Assembly (NCBI GenBank): GCA_001661245.1 | Contig: KV454013.1 | Span: forward strand, 1,581,781-1,611,665 | From: Pachysolen tannophilus NRRL Y-2460 | Lineage: Eukaryota; Ascomycota; Pichiomycetes; Alaninales; Pachysolenaceae | Direction of reading: 5' to 3' | Length of the DNA: 29,885 nt | In this document: positions 1-9,129 of the stretch, piece after piece | How positions within the stretch are numbered: position 1 is the stretch's first letter | How the letters are laid out: the number at the start of each line of letters is the position of its first letter | The notes under the pieces: generated by a model | The model's database searches: none | The model's input: the letters and a program-made list of their open reading frames with translations, nothing else | What the model was told of the DNA's origin: nothing | Position numbers and translations under genes: made by a program

Positions 1-110
1 TTTTTTTCTGTTTTTTTTATAAAGTTGTCAAAAAGAATAAAATTTAGATTTAGTTAAGGTTACAAATATTAAAATTTTATATTATAAAAAAGTTTTATAT
101 GTATATATAT

Positions 111-147
<37 letters not shown>

Positions 148-611
148 ATATATATGTAATATATATATTTAAATCTGTATAAGTTCTATATCTTTGGCGG
201 GGGGTTTTACTGTGTTTTTTTTTCTTCTTTTTTTTTTTTTTATTTTTTTTTTCTTTACTTTTGCTTTTGATTTGCTTTTTTTAATATACATTCGTTTCTA
301 GGCTTTGGTTTTAATAGAATTTGATTAGTTATAGTTTATGAGATTAAGATGTCAATAGCCGGGGCTAATTAATTATAACGAATTGTTACTCTCTTACTCT
401 TACACTCTTTTTCCTTTAAAATTTTTTTTTGTTTTATTTATTTATTTTTTTTTTCAGTTTATGATTTTATATTTTATGGGTTTAAAGTCACCAAAAACCA
501 CCAAAAACCACCAACCATCACCACCATTACTACATTCTTTTTTTTTTTCGAAAAAACTTACTTTTCCTTCGTATTAAAAGATTATATAAAACAATTATTT
601 GATTGCCTTTG
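1..611. other. Intergenic, upstream of first Gcr1-like gene
   Basis: No supportable gene. It holds an imperfect TA dinucleotide microsatellite (about 101-170), several T tracts (for example 222-253 and 421-455) and a short G run at 198-203. The T-rich stretch just before the first gene is typical of a yeast promoter and 5' leader. A 64-codon open frame at 383-577 is low-complexity and T-driven, so I do not call it. Confidence 0.7.
101..170. repeat. TA dinucleotide microsatellite
   Basis: Alternating TA runs are broken by single-base interruptions. Similar tracts occur at 8470-8495, 12303-12323 and 18319-18353, always between genes. Confidence 0.85.
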
Positions 612-1949
612 ATGTGGCACAACAATAATCCGAGTTCCAATTCGAATAGGTCTCCTTCTAGAACTTCCATAAGCTTTATTACCAATGAACAAGATACTAC
701 TACATCTTCACCTCCACATGAACCAAATTCTGGGATTTTAGAAGAAACAGATTTTGCTAGTATTACTTTGAATGATTTTATAAAAATCCTTTTCAATTTA
801 GGGATATTAAATAATAATAATAATAATAATAATAATACAGATTTATCTGAAAATTTTGATTCTAATGATAGATTAGAACATATTTCCGAATGTGTCAATG
901 GAGTATTAGAAAAAATAAATCAAATGGAAACTGATATACATTCAACAAGAATTGAATTGGATAATTCTAAAAATGATATTGAAATTATTAATTCTGAATT
1001 ATTAGAATCAAAAAATTTTATAAGACAAAGTCTTGAAGAATTAAAACAAACAAAATATGAATCAAATCAATTAAGAGTTGAAGTTGAAAGTTTTAAAAAA
1101 GAATCAAGTGAAAAATTAAGTCTTATAAGGACAAAATTGGATTTACTTTTACAAGTTTTCACTGGAAGTTGTACTGGTAGTACTAATGATAATATTTCTC
1201 AAAGACAAGAACTTGGGTTACAAGAAGAAGATAGAGTAGAAGAAATAGGACATGAAAAAGAATCTCAACAACAACAGCAGCAACAGATAGATGAAGAGCT
1301 ATTGAATGTTCCAGTGGTGGAAGGAGAAGGAGAAGGAGAAGGCTCTTCGTCTTCGATTTATCATCCGCCTCACGATGAAGAAGAAGACAATAAGGAACAA
1401 CAACATAGGCAGCTGCAGCAACAGCTGCTGCTACTGCAGGAATTGTCTGAAACAGGCGTTTCCGCCTCAACTAGAGTGGAGCCTATTGCTCAATTGTCGC
1501 AACAGGCCCAGTATACCCAATATAATCAATTTACCCAACAACAGCCTCAACAACAACTTCTGCAAGCGGTACAAGCTGTACAAGCTGTACAAGCATCAAT
1601 GGGAGAAATTGAACAAGATACAGAAGAACCTTATAGATATGCCCTTTTAAAACAAATCACTTCGATAAGACAAATATGGGATGAATATGCATATGGACTC
1701 AATGGTGAGCCCAGTATAAAATCTTTACAAATGAAGTTTAAAACAAAATGGCGATACCCAGAAGATGCAAGTACTTTTAAAAGAAGGAAAAGAATTTATA
1801 AAGCCATAGAAATAGCAATGATGAATGGAATGACAGAGGAAAAACTGATCAGTGAGTTAGAAAACCACCGTTTGGCAAAAGAGGGGAACTACAGACGATC
1901 ATTGCAATGGCTATGTGATAATATACCTGACAAATTTAAAGGAGTTTAA
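612..1949 (+). CDS. Gcr1/Hot1-type DNA-binding protein, paralog 1 (subtype A)
   Basis: Predicted nuclear transcription factor of 445 aa. The frame is open from a TTG at 603, but the first ATG is at 612. Seen: an N-terminal motif ITLNDFIKIL at about residue 51, a short Asn run from an AAT microsatellite, a coiled coil at about 87-180 with heptads such as STRIELDNS, then a Gln/Glu-rich linker with short repeats. The C-terminal domain (about 341-445) contains IRQIWDEYAYGLNGEPSIKSL, a basic KRRKRIYKAIE helix and WLCDNIPDKF. This matches the GCR1_C family (Gcr1, Hot1, Msn1), which binds DNA in glycolytic and osmostress gene control. The gene is the first of four same-strand paralogs. Its domain is closest to paralog 3, and which of the three yeast proteins it corresponds to cannot be told. 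Family assignment is firm; target genes are unknown. Confidence 0.85.
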   Translation: MWHNNNPSSNSNRSPSRTSISFITNEQDTTTSSPPHEPNSGILEETDFASITLNDFIKILFNLGILNNNNNNNNNTDLSENFDSNDRLEHISECVNGVLEKINQMETDIHSTRIELDNSKNDIEIINSELLESKNFIRQSLEELKQTKYESNQLRVEVESFKKESSEKLSLIRTKLDLLLQVFTGSCTGSTNDNISQRQELGLQEEDRVEEIGHEKESQQQQQQQIDEELLNVPVVEGEGEGEGSSSSIYHPPHDEEEDNKEQQHRQLQQQLLLLQELSETGVSASTRVEPIAQLSQQAQYTQYNQFTQQQPQQQLLQAVQAVQAVQASMGEIEQDTEEPYRYALLKQITSIRQIWDEYAYGLNGEPSIKSLQMKFKTKWRYPEDASTFKRRKRIYKAIEIAMMNGMTEEKLISELENHRLAKEGNYRRSLQWLCDNIPDKFKGV

Positions 1950-2126
1950 TAACAAATTTTTTTATTTTTTTATTTTTTAATTGGCAAAATTATCTTATTA
2001 TATTTTATATCTTTTTAATCTAGATTTTTTTTTTTTTTTTAGGGAGATTATTATCATAATCATTATATATTCACGGCAAAAAGGATAAGATGCAACATTA
2101 ATATTAATCAAGATGATTTATATCTA

Positions 2127-2166
2127 TCTAGCTAACTAGCTAGCTAGCTAGCTACATAGCTAGTTA
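2127..2166. repeat. TAGC tetranucleotide repeat
   Basis: Tandem CTAG/TAGC units with a few interruptions. The unit is self-complementary, so the tract can form a cruciform or hairpin. Confidence 0.8.
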
Positions 2167-2252
2167 GATAATGGACGTATATCCCTTGGATACTAATACT
2201 ATGCATGAAAAAGTGACTTAAAAATGGGTTTTTTTTTGTTTTTTGTTTTATA

Positions 2253-2490
2253 GTAGGGCAGCTAGGGGCAGCTGGGGGCAGTCTAGCGGGAACCACAGGC
2301 AACAATAGGCGGACACTCTGCGGAATAGGCGGTCTCCGTGCGGAATAGGCAGACCTGTCGGCAGACCCCTCGCGGACCTTACGGACCTTATGAACCTTAT
2401 GGACCTTGTGCCGAATTATGGGCGGACATATTGCGCCCATCTTTGCGGCCGCTCCCAAATGTTCGGAGTTGGAATCTCTCGCCAAAAAGC
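2253..2490. repeat. GC-rich intergenic island 1 with nested short repeats
   Basis: Markedly more GC-rich than its surroundings. It contains GCGGAATAGGC twice, 20 bases apart (2320-2330 and 2340-2350), and four 9-base units of the form CGGACCTTA at 2373-2408. It shares TAGGCGG-ACACT (2306-2317) with the island beside SUA5, where one extra G is present (16235-16247). Open frames across it are repeat-driven. Confidence 0.65.
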
Positions 2491-2942
2491 TGGAAAAACA
2501 AGTGAAGCGAAAAAGAAAAAGAAAAAGAAAAAATAAAATAAAATAAAAAAAAAACTTTCGATAATAATAATAATAATAAAAATAATAATACCAATAATAA
2601 AACTAAGCGTTTAAGAGCGGTACAATTAATATTAATTATAGGTTTTTTTTCATACAATAGAATAGGAAAAGTTGATGTTACATTATTAGGTTGTAATAAT
2701 AGTAATAATATCCTTGCCCTATTTATCTAACACCGCATTAGAATCAGATAACAACAACGAAAGGGCCTTTTTCATATTTTTCATATTTTTCATATTTTTC
2801 ATAGTTTTCATAGTTTTCATATTTCTGCTTTTTTTGCTTTTCGCTTTTTCTTTTTGCAATTATTTCATTATTTCATTATATTTTTTTTTCTTTTTTTTTT
2901 TTTTTTGGAATTTAATTTTTTTGTTAATTTGTTCACCAAGTA

Positions 2943-4346
2943 ATGTCCTCAACTGGAGATCAACTGGCTAGTGAATTATTATACAAATTATCCTCTTTAA
3001 TGAATATCGGCAATGCCAATATTTCCACAGTAAAATTGGCAGATTTTTTCAGACTTTTCCAGCAGCAACAAGATAACATGAGACAACTGGAGCGAGTTCG
3101 GGCTCAACAGAAAGGTGATGAAGATGAGAATGATGAAAATGACGGGAATGGAAATGGGGATGTGAATATGAATCGAAACCAAAATGAAACCGAGAGTATT
3201 CGAGGAGTAGTAGAAGAAGAAAAAGAAGAAGGTGAGGCTAGTGGTGGTGGTGGTGGTGCTAGTAGTGGTGTTAGTGGTGCTGGTGAAGCTAGTGAAGCTA
3301 ATGTGGAGAATGAAAAAATAGAGAATACATACGAAGGCCGAGAAGTTTCTGCAAATAAGAATATATCATCAGGAAGAAATATTCCAACTACAGTTAGCGT
3401 TTTAGGGAAGTTAAGAGTGCTATCAACAGAATTATCTCATACTAAATTGGAATTATCTGCTACTCGGAAAGACATGGAAATGACTCTGCTGAATCTTCTG
3501 GTAATTAGATCAGAGTTACAACAATCTAGAAATGATTTACAACAATCAAGAATTGAAGTACAACAATCAAGAATAGAAAGTCAACATACAAGGTTGGATT
3601 TACAACAATTTAAAGTTGAATCAAGAGATAATATTAAAGATTTGAATACTAAATTGGATCAATTGATCAATATGGGGAGTAATAATTTTAGTGGGTTATT
3701 TCAAACGATTGCCGATGGGTTAGATGAGTACATCAAGAATGGCGAATTCAGTACTGGTAGTGGTGGTACTACTGGTACAACTGGTAGTGCTGGTGCTTCG
3801 GCATATGTGACTGGAGCGGAAAATACCAGTTTCATCAAGCCTTCGTTGATTCCTCGGAAAAGAAGATCTCTCGACTATTCACAGCCGTCTACTAGGTCAC
3901 CGTCGCCATCACTGCAGAATTCATATCGCCAAGGTAGTGAAGAACCCGTACACCACAAGAGTAATTCCACTACAAGTACAAATACAAATACAAATGTAAA
4001 TACAAATGCAAATGCTTCCAAGAAACCACAAAGAGAACCAATGTATAGGTTAATAAGAGGTACAGACTCGATAAAGACAATTTGGGAAGAGTATGCACAT
4101 GGAATCAATGGAGGACCTGCAATAAGGGATTTGGAGTCGAGGTATCAACATAGATGGAGAGACGATAAAGAAAGATCCATCTTGGGTCATAGAAAGAAAA
4201 TTTACGCAATGATTGAAAAACTGATTGAAAATGGTATGGAGGAAAAAGAAGCTGTTGATTATTTAGATAATTATTTAACAAATGAATATGGGGAAAAAAA
4301 ATCTTTTGCTTGGTTATTTGAAAATGTTCCTGAGGGTTTTAAATAG
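2943..4346 (+). CDS. Gcr1/Hot1-type DNA-binding protein, paralog 2 (subtype B)
   Basis: Predicted transcription factor of 467 aa that starts at an ATG. Seen: motif VKLADFFRLF at about residue 30, Asp/Glu/Asn-rich and Gly/Ser-rich linkers, and a coiled coil at about 151-240 built on a clear seven-residue repeat (QQSRNDL, QQSRIEV, QQSRIES). The C-terminal GCR1_C-type domain (about 367-467) contains RGTDSIKTIWEEYAHGINGG, HRKKIYAMIE and WLFENVPEGFK. The domain resembles paralog 4 more than paralogs 1 and 3. Codons 182, 183 and 186 are CTG and fall at hydrophilic heptad positions, which suggests Ser decoding. A coiled coil next to the DNA-binding domain implies homo- or hetero-oligomers, possibly among the four neighbours; that is inference. 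Confidence 0.86.
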   Translation: MSSTGDQLASELLYKLSSLMNIGNANISTVKLADFFRLFQQQQDNMRQLERVRAQQKGDEDENDENDGNGNGDVNMNRNQNETESIRGVVEEEKEEGEASGGGGGASSGVSGAGEASEANVENEKIENTYEGREVSANKNISSGRNIPTTVSVLGKLRVLSTELSHTKLELSATRKDMEMTLLNLLVIRSELQQSRNDLQQSRIEVQQSRIESQHTRLDLQQFKVESRDNIKDLNTKLDQLINMGSNNFSGLFQTIADGLDEYIKNGEFSTGSGGTTGTTGSAGASAYVTGAENTSFIKPSLIPRKRRSLDYSQPSTRSPSPSLQNSYRQGSEEPVHHKSNSTTSTNTNTNVNTNANASKKPQREPMYRLIRGTDSIKTIWEEYAHGINGGPAIRDLESRYQHRWRDDKERSILGHRKKIYAMIEKLIENGMEEKEAVDYLDNYLTNEYGEKKSFAWLFENVPEGFK

Positions 4347-4994
4347 AAAAACTAGACCCTACACACAAACACATTGTCTAGATAGATGATTATAACTACT
4401 AATAATAATACTACTAATAATAATAATAATTAATAATAGTATCGGTAAATTTGCGTAGCTTTAGCTTTAGCTGTAGTTGTAGTTGAAACAGCAGTAGCTC
4501 CAGCAGCAGCTCCATTTGTTGCTCCATTTGTAGCAGGTGAAAATGCTCCATTTTCCAAAATTTTCAAATTTTTTCGCGGGCTCCAATTTTAAAAGAGAAA
4601 AAAAAGTGATTTTCAACGTGAGCGAGCGAGGCAAACGGAATCACCACCCGCCCACGTCAGCTGTTTTCTTTTACTAAAAAAAAAAAAGAAATACGTCCAT
4701 TATTATAATAATTTTTTATATTGAATTCAATATTTGAAACGGTATATATATAATTGAGCTTTGATCTATTGGCTATATATTTGTTGAAGTTAAAGGAAAC
4801 AAGGATTGATAAAGGGTAAATTTTGAATTAAATAAAAGAAAAAAAAAAAAATTTTTTTTTTTGTTTTTTTTTTTTTTAATTTCAATTTGAAATTGGATTT
4901 CCATTTAATTTTTGAAAAATTTCAAGTTTGTTTGTATTTTGATTTTGTAGAGTGTTTATCATTGGGAAGTTATCTAGTATAGGTTTGAAGTGGT
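4347..4994. other. Intergenic between paralogs 2 and 3
   Basis: Begins with AAT/ACT-rich sequence (4390-4440). A GCT-rich stretch follows (4452-4556) that on the minus strand reads as about 35 Ala/Thr/Gly/Asn codons with no usable start. Next come a short GC-rich patch (4614-4666) and a T-rich leader before paralog 3. No gene is called. Confidence 0.6.
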
Positions 4995-5660
4995 ATGTCC
5001 AATTTGGTTTTGGGAAAGGAACCGGGAATAAAGAATTTCAACGAGGAAGAAGATACAACAATGTCTCAAGGTCAGTCTCAGTCTCAGGCTCAGGCTCAAG
5101 GTCAAGCTCAGGCTCAAGGCGAGTCTCAGGCTCAAGGCCAAGGTCATGCTCATGCTCAGGAAAAGAGATTGAATGTTTTAGATGGTAATGGGAATATCGA
5201 TTTGGCTGGAATAACTCTAGCTGATTTCTTAAAGATGATACTGAATCAAGGACAGCAGCATGTTCAAGGTGAAGGTCGGGTTACGTCTGTTGATAATGAG
5301 GATGAAAATTCTTTAGCAAGTCGAATTGGTGATTTTGAAAGACAACTTTCTGAAACAAAGTTGCAATTAAAACAGACAAAATTAAAACATGAAGGTTCTA
5401 TTAAAGAATTAAATTTTACAATTGAAGAATTACAAGCAACAAGACAAATTTTATTACAAAATAAATTTGAAATTCAAGAAAATAAAATTCAAAGTCAAAA
5501 GACAAGACTTGAATTACAAGAATTACAAGAAACAACTTCGGAACAGATAAAGATGTTGAATGGGAAAATTGATCAATTATTAGCTTTAAATGATAGAAAT
5601 TTTGATGGGTTACAAAGAAATATTATTGAAAATTTAAGTTCATATATGGGTGGAATTTCA

Positions 5661-5692
<32 letters not shown>

Positions 5693-6845
5693 TAATAATA
5701 GTAATAATAATTTAAATTCAAATTCAAATGCAAGAGAACAATCTACACCAAGACAATGGTCGAAACAATACCAAAGTCAAAACTCGGATATTTATCATAG
5801 TAATAGTCATAGTCAAAGATTAACACCTGAAATGAGTAACTCATTGATTAGAGCCAATAGTAGTGGTCTTGGTAGTAGTAATAATAACAATGGATCAGAA
5901 AGAAGACTGAGTACTGAAGAAGAAAGTGGAGAATTTAAATATAAGATGGCAAAACCTTTAACAAATGTTAGACAGATTTGGCAAGAATATGAGTATGGTC
6001 TTAATGGACAACCTTCGGTTAAATCATTAGATCAGAAATATAAAAATAGGTGGAGATATAGAGGTGAAAATACAACTTATTTAAGAAGAAGAAAAATTTT
6101 TATTGCCATTGAAAATTGTATTAGAGTTGGAATCAGTGAAGAAGATGCAATTAAGGCATTGGAAAGAATTAGAATTGATACAGATGGTAATAAGAGAACC
6201 ATGGCATGGTTATTTGACAATATACCTGAAGGGTTTCCGGAAAGTTATTTTGGTATTGAGGAGGACAACGATAGACCACTGGTTGAAGAACTGGTTGAAG
6301 AACTGGACCAGGAACAGGATCAAGAAGATGACGACATTGTAGAGGAAGAAGAGAATGAAGACGGAGAGGAAATGGATGTAGATCAAGAACAAGAAGGAGA
6401 AGAACAAGATCAAGAACAACAAGAAGAAGAAGAAGAAGAAGAAGATGCTGAGCAGGAAGAAGAAGAGGAAGAAGAAGTTGAGCAGGAACAGCTGGATGTA
6501 GAAAACATAGAATACGAAGACGACACCCAAGAACCGGAAAGTAATGGATCCAAATCCACCTCACAGGCTAACGGAGAATCAAAAGACCACCAAAAGCAAG
6601 AACAAAAGCAAGACCAACGTCTGTCAGATTCACTGGTGAAAAATGAAAGTAATGACAGTTTTTATTCAAAATTTCTCCGTGAAGCAAGAAACAAAGCTGC
6701 AGGAAACATATCAAACACAAACACACCTCTTCCTGCCGCTTCTACTTCCACATCTACTGCCACTGCCACTACCACTGCAGCAGATGCAGCAGATACTGCA
6801 GATGCTACTGATACAACAGACCACCAGCAGGAACACACCCAATAG
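4995..6845 (+). CDS. Gcr1/Hot1-type DNA-binding protein, paralog 3 (subtype A) with long acidic tail
   Basis: Predicted transcription factor of 616 aa. The first ATG is used; a second in-frame ATG at 5061 precedes the Gln/Ala-rich repeats and could be the real start. Order seen: Q/A/G hexanucleotide-coded repeats (about 23-55), motif GITLADFLKMI (about 72), a coiled coil (about 105-200), an Asn run from an AAT microsatellite (5661-5709), Ser/Asn-rich linker, and the GCR1_C-type domain (about 316-418). Key strings in the domain are VRQIWQEYEYGLNG, RRRKIFIAIE and WLFDNIPEGF. Unlike its three neighbours, which end at this domain, it continues for about 200 residues of Glu/Asp/Gln-rich then Thr/Ala/Asp-rich sequence. 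An acidic tail could be a transactivation or chaperone-like region (inference). Confidence 0.86.
5661..5709 (+). repeat. AAT microsatellite inside coding sequence
   Basis: Near-pure AAT run coding for Asn in paralog 3. A shorter AAT run codes for Asn in paralog 1 (810-835). Such tracts change length readily and would vary between strains. Confidence 0.85.
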
Positions 6846-7068
6846 ACCGCTGGTTTCTATATATTTTATATGACTCAAAATTAAATCCATACAAAAAAGA
6901 CGTGTAAACTCGACTCAAAAAGTGTAGGCCGTAGTGAAGTTCTAAACGTGATGATTTTGAGTGTAGAAAGAATGAAAGAATGAATGATTGGAAGGTCATT
7001 TATATGGAGGTTAGAGGTGAGATAGATAAGCTTTCAATAAAAGGACGGGATTGATTTGTGGATTGGCT

Positions 7069-8466
7069 ATGTCGTCTGTGAATGGAGGTAATGGAACATG
7101 TGTTGGTAATCTGTCTGATATAACAATAGGAGATTTTTTCAGGATGGTTAATTTAGGAGTTGCTTCAGGTTCGAATTATTTATCAATTTTAGGAAAGAAT
7201 GGTGGTGTAATGAACACGTTTTCCCGACAAGGTGAAGATAATGTAGATGATCATGATAATGAAAATGAGAATTATGAAGAAAATGTTTTCTCAGAAGGTC
7301 CATTTGAAAGTAGTATTTCTATAATTAAGAGAGAGATATTTACTAATAAAAATGAAATTCAGAATGCAAGAATAGAAATTCAAGAATCTAGAATTGAATC
7401 ACAACAAACAAGATTAGATCTTCAAACTTTGAAAGTAAATTCAAGGCAAAGTTTCAATGAAATAAATAAGAAAATTGATAAATTGATGGAATCAAATAAG
7501 ATTAAGACAACACAACTTGTAAAGATTATAATTAATAATTTTGGAGATCGATTGATTCATAATTATCACAATAGTACTAGTGGTAGTAGTCATAATAATC
7601 ATCATTCTCATCAACATCATAATCAGTATAATTCTTCCTCCAAGAGAAGACGATTAGGCGGTACTAGTACTGGTAGTGTTGGTGGTGGTGGAAATGGTTA
7701 TGGGGGTAGTTATAATAATGATGGTTTGGCAGATACTCCATTAACACCGACTGAAGAAGAATTATTAAATTTAACGGAACCAAACTTGCAGCCCCAATCG
7801 CATCATATTGAGTTTGATTCTCCAGAACAAACTAAGAGAAATGGGCATTTCTTAGATTTTGAAGATGATGAACAAGAAGAACAAGAGATTGAAGATGCCG
7901 ATGATGGTGATGTCAATAACGGCGCTTTAAATATAGATCCAGACCATAAAGATAACGAAATCGGTGGTGATGATAACGATCATACCGTGACGGTTACTAC
8001 TACTGCTGATGGTACAGCTATCGGGGGGAAACATAAGGGAAATGACGGGAAACTGGACGAACCAGTAGCGTTTGATGAACTAGAACATCAGGATGGAACT
8101 ACAGATATAGGTGAATTCCATCAAAAATTAACCCAGCACCAACAAAAAAAATTACCTCTATATAAAATGATTAGAGGTACAGATTCAATCAAAGTCATAT
8201 GGGAAGAATATACAAGAGGAATCAATGGGAACCCTTCAGTAAAATCTTTAGAAGAAAAATACCATAACAAATGGAAAGATGACACGGAACGTAAATATTT
8301 TGGGTACCGCAAGAAATTATACACCATTATTGAAAACATTATGCGTATACATAAAGTCTCAGAAGATGAAGCAGTAGATTGGGTAGAGAAATTTATTACA
8401 GATAATCTTGGAAATAAGAGATCAATGACCTGGTTATACGAAAATATCCAAAGCGAGTACCGATAA
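7069..8466 (+). CDS. Gcr1/Hot1-type DNA-binding protein, paralog 4 (subtype B)
   Basis: Predicted transcription factor of 465 aa. The open frame reaches a TTG at 7051; the first ATG is at 7069. Seen: motif DITIGDFFRMV at about residue 17, and a coiled coil at about 84-155 with IQESRIESQQTRLDL, nearly the same as paralog 2. Linkers are rich in His/Asn and Gly/Ser, followed by an acidic stretch. The GCR1_C-type domain lies at about 365-465, with RGTDSIKVIWEEYTRGING, YRKKLYTIIE and a final WLYENIQSEYR. The last helix departs from the NIPEGF form of paralog 3 and the NVPEGF form of paralog 2. Only 223 bases separate it from paralog 3, the tightest gap in the cluster. Confidence 0.86.
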   Translation: MSSVNGGNGTCVGNLSDITIGDFFRMVNLGVASGSNYLSILGKNGGVMNTFSRQGEDNVDDHDNENENYEENVFSEGPFESSISIIKREIFTNKNEIQNARIEIQESRIESQQTRLDLQTLKVNSRQSFNEINKKIDKLMESNKIKTTQLVKIIINNFGDRLIHNYHNSTSGSSHNNHHSHQHHNQYNSSSKRRRLGGTSTGSVGGGGNGYGGSYNNDGLADTPLTPTEEELLNLTEPNLQPQSHHIEFDSPEQTKRNGHFLDFEDDEQEEQEIEDADDGDVNNGALNIDPDHKDNEIGGDDNDHTVTVTTTADGTAIGGKHKGNDGKLDEPVAFDELEHQDGTTDIGEFHQKLTQHQQKKLPLYKMIRGTDSIKVIWEEYTRGINGNPSVKSLEEKYHNKWKDDTERKYFGYRKKLYTIIENIMRIHKVSEDEAVDWVEKFITDNLGNKRSMTWLYENIQSEYR

Positions 8467-9129
8467 AGAAATATATATATATATATATATATATAAATAT
8501 TTTTTAGATCTGTTTCATAATTTTTTAACTTAATTTGCTATAGCTTTTTATACTTTAACTAAAATAAAACACTTGTAAAACCAAGTCAAACTGTAAAAAT
8601 CAATACTTGAATTCACTCATATAATCATCTAACATCTATCTATCTTCAAAAATTAGCCATTTATCAATCAACGGCCAACATTTCAAAAAGTGAAAAGTTT
8701 TTGCCATAGCAAAAAAAAAAACACACTAAAAAAAAGGTGAAAAAAAAAAAAAATAGAAAAATTTAACAACCGTGTTCAAAGATTAAGAACAAGTTGATAT
8801 TTTTAATTTATATTTAATTTGTGTTAGATTTGATCATCATTTTGGATTCATTTCTATTAGCTGCTTTGGAATAATCAGAGCTTACGAGAGAACTTGTGGT
8901 TGGTTTTTCTTTTTTTTTTTTCTTTTTTTTTCTTTTAAATTTAATTTATTTTATTTTTTAAAAAAGAAAAGAATTTGAAAAGAGAGAATTTGATATTGTT
9001 GAATTATATATAATAGAAATTATTGTATATAATAAAAGAATTGATTTCTCTTAATTTTGAATTTCAAAAAATTTCCCATTAAAACTTGTTTTCAACTTCA
9101 ATTCTTGATTTTTGCATTATTATCATATA
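8467..9129. other. Intergenic: paralog 4 3' end and PMR1 promoter/leader
   Basis: A TA microsatellite (8470-8495) follows the paralog 4 stop directly. The rest is AT-rich with A tracts (8709-8755) and T tracts (8908-8935), consistent with a promoter and 5' leader for PMR1. I found no convincing Crz1-type element or other named site. Confidence 0.65.

Larger units (their letters stand above)
1950..2942. other. Intergenic between paralogs 1 and 2
   Basis: About 1 kb. It contains T tracts, a TAGC tetranucleotide repeat (2127-2166), a GC-rich island (2253-2490), then A-rich and AAT-rich sequence and a T-rich leader before the next start. Within 2714-2971 a frame encodes mostly Phe/Ile from repeated ttttcata units; I regard it as T-tract noise. 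I see no convincing gene. Confidence 0.65.

Noticed and set aside
2144-2657. Minus-strand open frames of 113 and 86 codons across GC island 1
   Set aside because: They are driven by tandem repeats (HKVHKVRKVRE from the 9-base units) and T tracts, with no conserved domain.
2714-2971. 85-codon Phe/Ile-rich frame before paralog 2
   Set aside because: Composed of ttttcata repeats and T tracts, and it overlaps the start of paralog 2 in another frame.
6169-6564. Minus-strand Leu-rich and Phe-rich frames within paralog 3
   Set aside because: Reverse complement of the Glu/Gln-rich repeats.
8681-8692. TTTCAAAAAGTG shared with 20363-20374
   Set aside because: A-rich 12-mer in AT-rich promoters; two copies are not enough to claim a regulatory element.
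9112-9129. TTG start for PMR1 (and similar TTG/GTG starts for paralogs 1 and 4, SPF1, SUA5)
   Set aside because: Yeast initiation is at ATG; the first in-frame ATG gives N-termini that fit the families. For SUA5 the upstream frame is kept as a finding because of its length and basic character.
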